This document shows, in pieces, positions 30,928 to 39,340 of a DNA stretch of 64,000 bases (position 1 is the first letter of the stretch; each line of letters opens with the position of its first letter). Source of the DNA: JAGVSZ01 sp019137045. Lineage in GTDB: Bacteria > Pseudomonadota > Gammaproteobacteria > Burkholderiales > SG8-39. The notes below the pieces were generated by a model. It saw only the letters and a list, made by a program, of their open reading frames with translations, made no database searches and was not told the origin of the DNA. The position numbers and the translations under genes are program-made. The DNA lies in the NCBI GenBank assembly GCA_046347635.1, contig JAXMFT010000014.1, positions 68,881 through 132,880 on the forward strand, in the 5' to 3' direction.

Positions 30928-31248
30928 CTAGTTCGACTTGGGCCCGTCGAGCGCCTTGCGGCAAACCTCGCGCACCACCTCCGAGCTCGGGAGCTGCGGC
31001 GCGAAGTACGCCTCCTGCACCACCCGGACGGCGAGCTGCTGCTGCTGCATCGGCGCGCTGCGCCACTCCGGCCGCGCGAGCGTCTCGTTGATCGCGATCT
31101 GCAGCGGGAAGCCGGTGTCGCGCATGCGGATGGCGGTCTGGCGCGCCCCGAAGAGGTCGCCGCACACCGCTTCCATGGGCTTGTCCTGCGCGGGCAGGTG
31201 CGCGGGCAGCGCGGCGAGCAGCAGCACGGGGAACAGCGATGGTCTCAT
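30928..31248 (-). CDS. Exported hypothetical protein
   Basis: 106 residues. Signal peptide SLFPVLLLAALPAHLPAQ then a helical mature region: MEAVCGDLFGARQTAIRMRD, FPLQIAINETLARPEW, and VVREVCRKALDGPKSN, with two cysteines that could pair. Periplasmic; function unknown. It ends 62 bases upstream of the MFS gene and reads the same way. Confidence 0.65.
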   Translation of the reverse strand: MRPSLFPVLLLAALPAHLPAQDKPMEAVCGDLFGARQTAIRMRDTGFPLQIAINETLARPEWRSAPMQQQQLAVRVVQEAYFAPQLPSSEVVREVCRKALDGPKSN

Positions 31249-31387
31249 TGGCGCGCGATCCGAAGTGGCTGGCGCGATTCTACCGTGCCGGGGTCGGCCG
31301 AAGGACTGGGCGGGCAATCGCGGCCGGGGATGCTGGTATGCTGCCCTCGACCCAGGCGGTACGAACAACAAGAGCGAGGGGCGGGGC

Positions 31388-32953
31388 ATGCGAGTGGGGA
31401 TCGTATCGGTGTTCGTCGACTATCACCGGCGCGGGAGAAAGAATCCTCACTCCCTCCAGCCGCAGGTCGGCCCCCTGATCGCGGGGCTCCTGCCGCGCGG
31501 GATCGAGATCGAGATCGTCAACGAGACCTCGCACGAGCTCGACTGGCGGCGCGACTACGACCTCCTCTTCATCTCCGCGCTCCACTCGGACATGGATCGC
31601 GCGCGGCAGGTCTCGCACTACTGGCGCCGCCGGGGCGCGAAGACCGTGATCGGCGGATCCTTCGCGAGCACCTACCCCGAGCTGTGCGAGCCGTGGTTCG
31701 ACGCGGTGGTCGTCGGCGACCCGGAAGGCACGGTCCCGCGCGTGTACGCGGATTTCTGCGCGAACAGGCTCCAGCGGCGCTACGTCTCCCCGCCCTACTG
31801 CGCCGACCGGGTGGCGACGCCGCGCTTCGACCTCTTCCCGGGCAAGCACCACCAGGCGCTGTGCTTCGAGGCGACCCGCGGGTGCCCGTTCACCTGCGAG
31901 TTCTGCGTGCTGACCGGGCTCGGCACGCGGCACCACACCCGACCGGTGGCGGCGGTGCTGCGCGACCTCCTCGCCGGCCAGCGCATGCTCGCCGGCCGGG
32001 TCCCCGCCTACAAGCGGCGGCTCGTCGGCTTCTGCGACAACAACATCGGCGGCGACCTCGCCTACCTGCGTGCGCTCTGCGCGGCGCTCGAGCCGCTCCG
32101 GATCCAGTGGTACGGCGCGGCCACGTTCAACGTCATCGCCAACCCGGAGCTCGTCCGCACGATGTCGCGCTCCGGTTGCCGCGGCCTGTTCGTCGGGCTG
32201 GAGAGCTTCAATCCCGCCGCGCTCGCCGACATGCGCAAGCACCAGAACGTGGTTTCGAAGATCCGCGCCGCGCTGGACCAGTGCCGCCGGCACGGCATCC
32301 TGATCGTCGCCGGGCTCATGGTGAGCCCGACGCTCGATTCCCCCGACGACATCCGGCGCATCCCCGGGCACCTCGACCAGTGCGGGCTGCGCGTCCCGAC
32401 GTTCCTCGCCTTCGAGTCGCCGATTCCCGGGACGCCGCACTTCCACCGCCTCGCGGCCGAGCAGCATCCCCCGGCATTCATGCCCGACGTGCTGCTGCGG
32501 GACCTGGCCGGGTACACGCTGGCCGTGCGCCCCAGGAAGTGCTCGCCGGAGGCGTTCGTGGCCGCGTACAGGGAGGTCACGCGCGAGGTCTTCGCGCTGC
32601 GGCGGCGCCTGGCGAAGATCGCCCACGACGTCCCGCAGTACCTCGCGCGCGGCTACTGGCTGCCGGCGCTGATCGGGGCCGGGGACCTGCTGACGACGCA
32701 GGCCGGCGCGTACGACGCCCCCGACCGCACCTACATCGCCGGCACCGACCGCGCGCCGCCGGAGTCCGTGCCGTTCACGGACGCCGACTTCGACTCCGAG
32801 GCCGGGCGCCGCGCGGTGCTCGAACCCTGGCGCGTGACCGACGGGCGCGGCGCCCTCCTGCCCGAGTGGCGCGGCGCGCGGCGCGTGTTCGCGCCGCGGC
32901 GCGCCGCGGCGCGCCGGACGGCCGGCGTCGCGGAGCCGGCGGCCCTGGAATGA
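31388..32953 (+). CDS. B12-binding-domain radical SAM protein
   Basis: 521 residues. N-terminal cobalamin-binding-like Rossmann region (LLFISALHSDMDRARQVSHY, GAKTVIGGSFASTYPELCEP). Radical SAM core with CxxxCxxC in TRGCPFTCEFCVLTGLGTR (Cys 166, 170, 173), LVGFCDNNIGGDLAYLRAL, and GCRGLFVGLESFNPAALADM. The C-terminal third is variable and Arg/Ala-rich at the end. Likely a methylase or rearrangement enzyme; substrate unknown. Eight bases upstream of the histidine kinase, reading the same way. Confidence 0.88.
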   Translation: MRVGIVSVFVDYHRRGRKNPHSLQPQVGPLIAGLLPRGIEIEIVNETSHELDWRRDYDLLFISALHSDMDRARQVSHYWRRRGAKTVIGGSFASTYPELCEPWFDAVVVGDPEGTVPRVYADFCANRLQRRYVSPPYCADRVATPRFDLFPGKHHQALCFEATRGCPFTCEFCVLTGLGTRHHTRPVAAVLRDLLAGQRMLAGRVPAYKRRLVGFCDNNIGGDLAYLRALCAALEPLRIQWYGAATFNVIANPELVRTMSRSGCRGLFVGLESFNPAALADMRKHQNVVSKIRAALDQCRRHGILIVAGLMVSPTLDSPDDIRRIPGHLDQCGLRVPTFLAFESPIPGTPHFHRLAAEQHPPAFMPDVLLRDLAGYTLAVRPRKCSPEAFVAAYREVTREVFALRRRLAKIAHDVPQYLARGYWLPALIGAGDLLTTQAGAYDAPDRTYIAGTDRAPPESVPFTDADFDSEAGRRAVLEPWRVTDGRGALLPEWRGARRVFAPRRAAARRTAGVAEPAALE

Positions 32954-32960
32954 CCCGCGC

Positions 32961-34790
32961 ATGAAGCGCTCCGCGCCGCGCGCCGCGCCGCGGCCGGACC
33001 TCGGGGGTCCGGACCTCGCCGAGCGCGTGCGCGCCGAGCAGATCCGCATGGTGTACCTGCACTCGCCGACGACCACCGGCGGATCGCTCGTGGCGGGCGC
33101 GTTCCTGATCGCGGTCATGTGGAGCGCGGTGCCGCACGCGGTCCTCCTCGCCTGGGGCGCGGCCCTGGCCGTCCACCAGGGTTTCCGCATCGTCAGCTAT
33201 CGCCGCTATCTCGCCGCCAACCCGGGCCCCGCGGCCTCGCGCCACTGGGGCCGCCTGTACATCCTCGCCACGACGGTCGCCGGCTGCATCTGGGGCAGCG
33301 CGGGGCTGCTCTTCTACGTCCCCGATTCGACGATCTCGCTCGTCTACCTCTGCCTCGTGCTCTTCGGCGTCGCCTCGCTCACCATTCCGACGCTCTCGCT
33401 GTTCGCGCCCGCGTTCTACCCGCTGGTGGTGCTCGTGCTCGCGCCGTTCATCATGCGCTCGCTCTCGAGCGGCCACGTGGAGCAGGTGGCGCTGGCCGTC
33501 CCGCTGATCATCGCGCTCGTCCTCGCGATCACCTTCGGCCGCCGGATCAACCGCCTGATCGACGAGTCGATCCGGCGCGGGTTCGAGAACCAGGCGCTCA
33601 GCGAGATCGCCGAGCGCGCGCGGTTCGAGGCGGAGCGCTCGAGCCGCGCGAAGTCGCAGTTCCTGGCGACGATGAGCCACGAGCTGCGCACCCCGCTCAA
33701 CGCGATCATCGGGTACTCGGAGCTCATGACGCGGCACCCGGCGCGCTTCGCGACCGCCGCCGCCAAGGATCCGCTCGAGCGCATCCTGCGGGCGGGACGC
33801 CATCTCCTCAACCTCATCAACGACCTCCTGGACATGGCGAAGATCGAGGCCGGAAAGACGACTTTCCGCTACGAGGACGTGGACGTCGTGGTGCTCGTGC
33901 GCGACGCGGTGGAGACCACGCGCTCGCTCGCCGACCAGACCGGGAACGCGGTGAACGTGCACGCGCCGCCCGAACTGCCGCTGCTGCGCACCGACCCGAA
34001 GCGGCTGACCCAGGTCGTGCTGAACCTCCTCTCCAACGCCTGCAAGTTCACCGACCACGGACGCGTGGACATCACGCTTGCGCGGGTCGCCGCCGGCGGG
34101 GACGGGTGGGTGGAGATCGCCGTCGCGGACACCGGCATCGGCATCAGCGCGGCGCGGCTGGAGCGGCTGTTCGAGGACTTTTCCCAGGGCGACGAGGCGG
34201 AGAACCGCCGGCACGGCGGGACCGGTCTCGGCCTCGCGATCAGCCGCCGCATCTGCCGCGCGATGGGCGGCGACCTGACCGTCGTCAGCGAGCCGGGCAG
34301 GGGCTCGACCTTCACCGCGCGGCTGCCCGAGCGCCCGCCGCCGGAGACCGGCGCCCCGGAGCCCGACCGCACTTCGTCCGCGGCGCGGATGAAGCTGCCG
34401 GGCCCGACCTCCGGCGTCGTGCTCGTCATCGACGACGACACGGCTTCGCGCGAGCTCACCGTCGAGCGCCTCGCCCGCCACGGTTACGCCACGGCAACCG
34501 CGGCGGACGGCCTGGAAGGGTTGCGACGCGCGCGCGAGCTCGTTCCCGCCGCGATCACGCTCGACATCGTCATGCCCGGCTACAGCGGCTGGTCGGTGCT
34601 GGCGGCCCTCAAGGCCGATGCGGAGCTCTGCGTCGTCCCGGTGATCGTCGTCGCAGCGCTCGGCGCGGAGTTGAACAAGGGCTTCGCGCTCGGCGCGGCC
34701 GCGTGCCTCGCGAAGCCGGCGGACCTCGATCGCCTCGTGAGCACGCTCGATCACCTGACCGGGCGCGGCGAGACGCGGCCGGCCGCCTGA
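32961..34790 (+). CDS. Hybrid sensor histidine kinase/response regulator
   Basis: 609 residues. Five or six N-terminal membrane helices (about 30-190), then HisKA with SQFLATMSHELRTPLNAIIG (phospho-accepting His240), HATPase_c with LLSNACKFTDHGRVDITLAR, IAVADTGIGISAARLERLFE and RRHGGTGLGLAISRRIC, and a C-terminal receiver (VLVIDDDTASRELTVERLAR, phospho-Asp535 in LDIVMPGYSG, Lys in CLAKPAD). A membrane sensor lacking a periplasmic domain. It precedes a single-domain regulator by 17 bases. Confidence 0.93.
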   Translation: MKRSAPRAAPRPDLGGPDLAERVRAEQIRMVYLHSPTTTGGSLVAGAFLIAVMWSAVPHAVLLAWGAALAVHQGFRIVSYRRYLAANPGPAASRHWGRLYILATTVAGCIWGSAGLLFYVPDSTISLVYLCLVLFGVASLTIPTLSLFAPAFYPLVVLVLAPFIMRSLSSGHVEQVALAVPLIIALVLAITFGRRINRLIDESIRRGFENQALSEIAERARFEAERSSRAKSQFLATMSHELRTPLNAIIGYSELMTRHPARFATAAAKDPLERILRAGRHLLNLINDLLDMAKIEAGKTTFRYEDVDVVVLVRDAVETTRSLADQTGNAVNVHAPPELPLLRTDPKRLTQVVLNLLSNACKFTDHGRVDITLARVAAGGDGWVEIAVADTGIGISAARLERLFEDFSQGDEAENRRHGGTGLGLAISRRICRAMGGDLTVVSEPGRGSTFTARLPERPPPETGAPEPDRTSSAARMKLPGPTSGVVLVIDDDTASRELTVERLARHGYATATAADGLEGLRRARELVPAAITLDIVMPGYSGWSVLAALKADAELCVVPVIVVAALGAELNKGFALGAAACLAKPADLDRLVSTLDHLTGRGETRPAA

Positions 34791-34807
34791 CCGTGGAACC
34801 TGCGCCG

Positions 34808-35176
34808 ATGGCCCGGATCCTGTACGTCGAGGACAACGAGGACAACGCCGCGATGCTGCGGACTTGGCTCGAGCTCGAGGGCGACCTCGAGGTCCTCGTC
34901 GCCGCGACCGGCCCGCAGGGCGTCGAGTTCGCCGCACGCGAGGCGCCCGACCTGGTGCTGATGGACCTCTACCTTCCGGGAATGGACGGATTCGAGGCGG
35001 CACGCCAGATCAAGGCCGCCCCGGCGTCGCGCGGCATTCCGATCATCGCCCTGTCCGCGCACGCGCGCGACGACGACCGGCTGCAGGCGCTCGCGGCCGG
35101 CTGCGACGAGTTCGAGACCAAGCCGATCGCCTTCGACCGGCTGATCGCGAAGATCCGCAGCCTGCTCGCGGCGTGA
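34808..35176 (+). CDS. Single-domain response regulator
   Basis: 122 residues, receiver only: ILYVEDNEDNAAMLRTWLEL, phospho-Asp53 in VLMDLYLPGMDGFEAARQIK, ALSAHARDDDRLQALAAGCD and FETKPIAFDRLIAKI. CheY/DivK-like, no output domain, so it probably relays phosphate within the pathway of the kinase upstream. A GTG at 34793 would add five residues. Converges on the cyclase gene 26 bases downstream. Confidence 0.92.
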   Translation: MARILYVEDNEDNAAMLRTWLELEGDLEVLVAATGPQGVEFAAREAPDLVLMDLYLPGMDGFEAARQIKAAPASRGIPIIALSAHARDDDRLQALAAGCDEFETKPIAFDRLIAKIRSLLAA

Positions 35177-35202
35177 GCCGTCCCTCCCGCGCGCCCCGGC
35201 CT

Positions 35203-36339
35203 TCACCCGCCGCCGGTCAGCCGGAACGCCTCCACCGGGTCGCGAAAGCCCTTGAGCGCGAGCGGCCCCATCGGCTCCAGGCGGAACGACGCCGGCAGCG
35301 CCGCCGCCGCCCGCGCGCTCGCGATGATCTCCCCGCCGCGCGCCTCGGCGCAGAGCCGCGAGGCGAGGTTGGCGACCGTTCCGACCACCGCGTAGTCGTA
35401 GCGGTCGCTGAACCCGACCGCGCCGAGGGTCGCGTAGCCGTACGCGAGCCCCGAGCCCACCTCCAGCCCGAAGCCCTCGCGCCGCCAGCGCTCGAGCGGC
35501 TCGCGGCAGGCCGCGAACACCGCGAGCGCGAACCGCGCCGCCTGCACGCTCGGCTCCGGCACCGGCTCCGGGTCGTTGAAGAACACCATCGCGCCGTCGC
35601 CCACGAAGCGCTCGATCGTGCCCGAGAAGCGCTGCGACTCGGTCCCGACCGCGTGGTGGAACTCGCGCAGCACGCGCAGCACGTCCTCCGGCTCGCAGCG
35701 CTCCGAGAACGCGGTGAAGCCGCGCAGGTCGAAGAACACCACCGCGATCTCGCGGCGGTGCGAAGCGAGGATCGAGTCCGCGCCGTCGAGCGCCACGCGC
35801 GCGGCGACCTGCGGCGCGAGGAAGCGCTTCAGCTTCGACAGCCGCTCGACCTCGGCGACCTTGTCCGCGACGCGCCGCTCCAGGTCCTCGTTCAGCGCCT
35901 TCAGCTCCGCGGCCTGCGCCTGCACCCGGTCGAACAGCTGCTTGACCCGCACCAGCGAGCGCACGCGGGCGAGCAGCTCGCTGCCGTTGACCGGCTTGCC
36001 CAGGAAGTCGTCGGCCCCCGCCTCCAGGCCGTTCACGCGCTCGGTGTCCGGATCGAGCGCGGTCACGAGGACGACCGGCAGCGCCGCGAAGCGCGGCTCG
36101 GCGCGCAGCCGGCGCAGGACGTCGAGCCCCGACAGCCCGGGCATCACCACGTCGAGCAGGACGAGGTCGGGCGCGGCGCGCGCGATCGAATCCAGCGCGG
36201 CCTGCCCGCTCGACGCCGTCTCGATCGCGTATCCCTCGAGGGTGAGCAGGTCGGCGAGCAGCTGGACGTTGTCCGGCTGGTCGTCGACCACCAGGATGCG
36301 TGCGCCGTCGGCGGGTGGGGTCGAAGCGTCAGGGCGCAT
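35203..36339 (-). CDS. Response regulator with class III adenylate/guanylate cyclase output
   Basis: 378 residues. Receiver (ILVVDDQPDNVQLLADLLTL, phospho-Asp63 in LLDVVMPGLSGLDVLRRLRA), a coiled coil (VQAQAAELKALNEDLERRVA), and a class III cyclase domain: VVFFDLRGFTAFSERCEPED with the first metal Asp, FVGDGAMVFFNDPEPVPEPS, and YDYAVVGTVANLASRLCAEA. It would make cAMP or cGMP under phospho-control. Convergent with the kinase/regulator pair, so one signalling cluster is likely. Confidence 0.93.
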   Translation of the reverse strand: MRPDASTPPADGARILVVDDQPDNVQLLADLLTLEGYAIETASSGQAALDSIARAAPDLVLLDVVMPGLSGLDVLRRLRAEPRFAALPVVLVTALDPDTERVNGLEAGADDFLGKPVNGSELLARVRSLVRVKQLFDRVQAQAAELKALNEDLERRVADKVAEVERLSKLKRFLAPQVAARVALDGADSILASHRREIAVVFFDLRGFTAFSERCEPEDVLRVLREFHHAVGTESQRFSGTIERFVGDGAMVFFNDPEPVPEPSVQAARFALAVFAACREPLERWRREGFGLEVGSGLAYGYATLGAVGFSDRYDYAVVGTVANLASRLCAEARGGEIIASARAAAALPASFRLEPMGPLALKGFRDPVEAFRLTGGG

Positions 36340-37432
36340 AGCGCAGCCAGGCGCCGGGGGCCGGCATCGTGACGCGGGCGTCCCGCGCGCCCGGCTTCAG
36401 GCGCGCGAGGAAATCGGCGACGTCGGTGTTCGCTACCACGCGCAGCTCGCGCGCATCGTCCGGGAGCGGCGCGAAGAAGTCCTCCCAGTGCACGAGCACG
36501 ACGGACCGGGGCTTGATCCGTTCGATCAGCGCCTCGGGATAGTTCTTCACCTGATTGAAGCCGGGCACGCAGAGGATCGCCACGTCCACGCGCCGCTCGT
36601 CGGGCGTGCCCCGGAAGAGCGGCGGGAACCCCAGCGGCGGAGTGCTCGCCGCGTCCTGGTAGTGGACGCGGAACTCGACCGTCTTGCCGTCGGCGGCGAG
36701 GAAGTCGATGAGGTAGGCGAGCGTCGACCTTCGCGCCAGCCCCAGGCCGGACCGGCAGCGCCGGCAGCGGCTCGCGATAGTGCCCTCGAGAACTTGATGC
36801 CCCCGAAGATTGGCGCGTGCTCGGACTTGAGCGCCATGAAGCGCACGCGGCCCGCCGGCGTGCCACGCGCCGGCGGCTCCGGCTGCCCGCCTCGGCGCCG
36901 ACCACGCGACGGCCTCGACCGAGACCAGGTCCGCAGGCCCAGGGTCTTGTCGCCGAGGAGCGTATTGCGCATCGTGTCGCTGCCGTAGATCTTCGCGTTC
37001 GGAAGGAAGTGCTGCTTGACGTACGGCGTCCATCAGGTGATCGTAATGGGCGTGGCCCACCAGGACGGCCGGACCCCCGCGAGGAGCGGCGCGTCCTGCG
37101 GCCCGAGGAACCGCCCGATCTGGTCGGGTCCGGCTCGATCGGCCCGAAAGCCACGCGCAGGATCGACGGGTTGAGAAGAACGGCGCCGTGAGCACGGCGT
37201 CTTCCGCGCGCTTCAGCAGCACCCCGCCGGCGCCCAGGTACCGGATCTGCAGCGTCGTGGCGTGCGCGGGGTCGCGCGACGGGACCGGCGTGGTGCCGGG
37301 GTCCACCGTCAGGCCCGCAATCGAACCGCTGCAGCCGGAAAGGCCGATCAGGACGGCGCAGGCGGCGGCCCCGGCCAGGGCGCGCCGTCCAATGCGCGCC
37401 GCTTGCTTCCGGGTGTGCCGTCCGCGCTCCAC
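36329..37432 (-). pseudogene. MBL-fold lipoprotein (UlaG/RomA-like), frameshifted
   Basis: GTG at 37432 starts a lipoprotein signal (GAAACAVLIGLSGCSGS), then LQIRYLGAGGVLLKRAEDAV and LTAPFFS in one frame. The next pieces, MAFGPIEPDP-type and MRNTLLGDKTLGLRTW, are in the other two frames. The end (DVAILCVPGFNQVKNYPEAL, KPRSVVLVHWEDFFAPLPDD) returns to the first. The HxHxDH zinc site (VGHAHYDHLMDAV) is present but followed by shifted sequence. At least three indels lie within 36.75-37.2 kb, in a region otherwise free of them. It overlaps the cyclase start by 11 bases. Confidence 0.75.
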
Positions 37433-37485
37433 GCGGACTAGCTTGCCATCAAGCCCGAGGTTGCGCAAAGCCCTCCCGGCCCCGC

Positions 37486-38247
37486 TCACGAGACGGCGAG
37501 CGCGTCGGCCTTCAGGTCGGTGACGAAGCCGTGCGCGGGCGAGTGCGCGAGCAGCAGCTCGACGCGGGCATCGAGCGCGGCCTGCTGCGGCGTGACGCCG
37601 CACGCCCAGAACACGGCGACGAGCCCGTCGGGCACGCGCTCGACCGGCGGTCCGAACAACGGGTGCGCGAGATCCGCGCCGATCGCCGCCGGGTCGCCGA
37701 TGTGGATCGGCGCGCCGTGGTTCTGCGGGAAGCGGCTCGACACCTGGGTCGCGACGATCGCCTGGTGCGGCGTCAGCCAGCGCATCGTCACGATCAGGTC
37801 CCCGCGGAAGCGGCCCGCGGGCACGGTCGGGAGCGTCGAGCGCACCACCCAGCGGTGCTTGTCGGTCGGCACGCCGGCGCGCTCGAGCGCGTCGTCGAAC
37901 GTGATCCCCGAGCCGATCAGGAACGCCACCAGATCGGGCCGCCACAACGCGCGGAGATCGGTGACGTCGGGCAGGCGCGCTCCGCTCCGGTACACGGCGT
38001 ACCGCGGGAGGTCGGTGCGCAGGTCCGCGCCGGGCGCGAGGCGCTTCGGCTCGGGGTCGCCCGGGTCGCAGACCTCGAGCACCGGGCAGGCCTTGTGGTT
38101 GCGCTGGCAGTACAGCAGGAAGTCGAATGCGTCCGCCTGCGGGACGACGGCCAGGTTGCACTGCACGTACCCGGGCGCGAGCCCGCGCGTGCTGCCGGCG
38201 TGGCGCTTTTCGCGGATCGCGAGCCGCGCGGCCTGCGCCTCAGTCAA
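37486..38247 (-). CDS. DUF1445 / UPF0317 family hydro-lyase-like protein
   Basis: 253 residues. DUF1445 hallmarks: GLAPGYVQCNLAVVPQADAF then DFLLYCQRNHKACPVLEVCD, LRTDLPRYAVYRSG, VAFLIGSGITFDDALERAGV, GDLIVTMRWLTPHQAIVATQ and PVERVPDGLVAVFWACGVTP. The family includes D-glutamate cyclase-like enzymes. TTG start overlaps the stop of the upstream propeller gene. Last gene of the reverse catabolic operon (43.3-37.5 kb). Confidence 0.88.
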   Translation of the reverse strand: MTEAQAARLAIREKRHAGSTRGLAPGYVQCNLAVVPQADAFDFLLYCQRNHKACPVLEVCDPGDPEPKRLAPGADLRTDLPRYAVYRSGARLPDVTDLRALWRPDLVAFLIGSGITFDDALERAGVPTDKHRWVVRSTLPTVPAGRFRGDLIVTMRWLTPHQAIVATQVSSRFPQNHGAPIHIGDPAAIGADLAHPLFGPPVERVPDGLVAVFWACGVTPQQAALDARVELLLAHSPAHGFVTDLKADALAVS

Positions 38248-39340
38248 GGCGGACCTCGTAGAGCTGCGCGTGCCCGCTCGCGTCCGAGGTGTAGAGCACG
38301 CGCTTCCCGTCCGGCGACGGCCGCGGATGCGGGTGCGTGTGCTGCGGCGCATAGACCTCGCGCGGCCCGTCGTTGTACGGGAACGGGCCACCCCAGTGGG
38401 CGCCGACCGAGCTCGCGCGCGGGAGGCACAGGCGCTCCGCCTCGCCCTCGCCCACGGCCGGGAAGCGATGGAGCCCGATGTCGGGGAAGTTCGTGTCGCA
38501 GGCGAACCACGTCCCGGTGTCGTCCGGGTGCGCGTGCCACGCGGGGAAGCGCGTGATCCAGCGCAGGCGGCCGGAGTCGACGTGCACGGCGCGCACGCCG
38601 TGCGGCCAGTCGACGAAGGCGAGCTCGCGCCGGCCGCGGAGCCAGCTCTCGTGCGTGAGCCACTGGTCGCGGCGCTCGCGCTGCCACAGCCGCCGGTTGC
38701 CGCTGCCGTCCCGGTGCACGAGCCACAGGCGATCGGTCAGCGGTCCGGCGTAGAAGAGGAGGTCCGGGTCGTCGGGGCAGAACTGCGGATGCCCGATCGT
38801 GTCGCGCTCCAGGATCACGCGCGCCGCGCCGCTCGCGGCGTCGATCACGACGAAACGCGAAACCTTCCCCACCTTCACCGGCACCGCCCACCAGCGGTCG
38901 TCGCGCGACAGCGTCGTGGTGCCCATCGCGGCGCCGACCATGCCCCGCTCGCGCATCTCCGCGTCGCCGAAATCCGCGAGCCGTTCTTCGGCCAGCGTCT
39001 CCAGGTCGAGCCGCCAGGCGCCGGTGCCGGCGACGAAGAACACGTGCCGCCCGTCGTGCGACGGGTGCAGCGACCACTCGGCGAGGTCGTCCCGGTCGGT
39101 GAGCTGCACGAGCCGCCCGCCCGCCTGCTCCTCGGCGAAGAGCTGCGGCCGGCCGCTCCGGTGCGACACGAACACGAGCCGCCGCATCGCCTCGTCGTAC
39201 GGCGGCACGAAGAAGAAGGGATGATGATGAATCGACGGGTGCGCGGTGACCTGGCGGATGCGCGCGCCGGTCGCCTCGTCGCGCAGCCAGCGCGCCTCGG
39301 ACGGCGAGACCCGGCCCTTGCCGGCGCCGGCGCGGTTCAT
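38240..39340 (-). CDS. Oligogalacturonate-lyase-like beta-propeller protein
   Basis: 366 residues. Repeated TolB/Ogl-like blades: RLVFVSHRSGRPQLFAEEQA, LAEWSLHPSHDGRHVFFVAG, HPQFCPDDPDLLFYAGPLTD, HTHPHPRPSPDGKRVLYTSD. His-rich TAHPSIHHHPFFFV near the N-terminus and the HxxH blades recall Ogl (PF14583), which binds Mn2+ and cleaves unsaturated digalacturonate. No signal peptide, consistent with cytoplasmic action on an imported substrate. Overlaps both neighbours by a few bases. Confidence 0.75.
   Translation of the reverse strand: MNRAGAGKGRVSPSEARWLRDEATGARIRQVTAHPSIHHHPFFFVPPYDEAMRRLVFVSHRSGRPQLFAEEQAGGRLVQLTDRDDLAEWSLHPSHDGRHVFFVAGTGAWRLDLETLAEERLADFGDAEMRERGMVGAAMGTTTLSRDDRWWAVPVKVGKVSRFVVIDAASGAARVILERDTIGHPQFCPDDPDLLFYAGPLTDRLWLVHRDGSGNRRLWQRERRDQWLTHESWLRGRRELAFVDWPHGVRAVHVDSGRLRWITRFPAWHAHPDDTGTWFACDTNFPDIGLHRFPAVGEGEAERLCLPRASSVGAHWGGPFPYNDGPREVYAPQHTHPHPRPSPDGKRVLYTSDASGHAQLYEVRLD

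Noticed and set aside
29750..30931. 393-codon + strand frame opposite the MFS gene
   Set aside because: Composition is a Glu/Arg/Ala shadow; the reverse frame has clear MFS helices and motif A.
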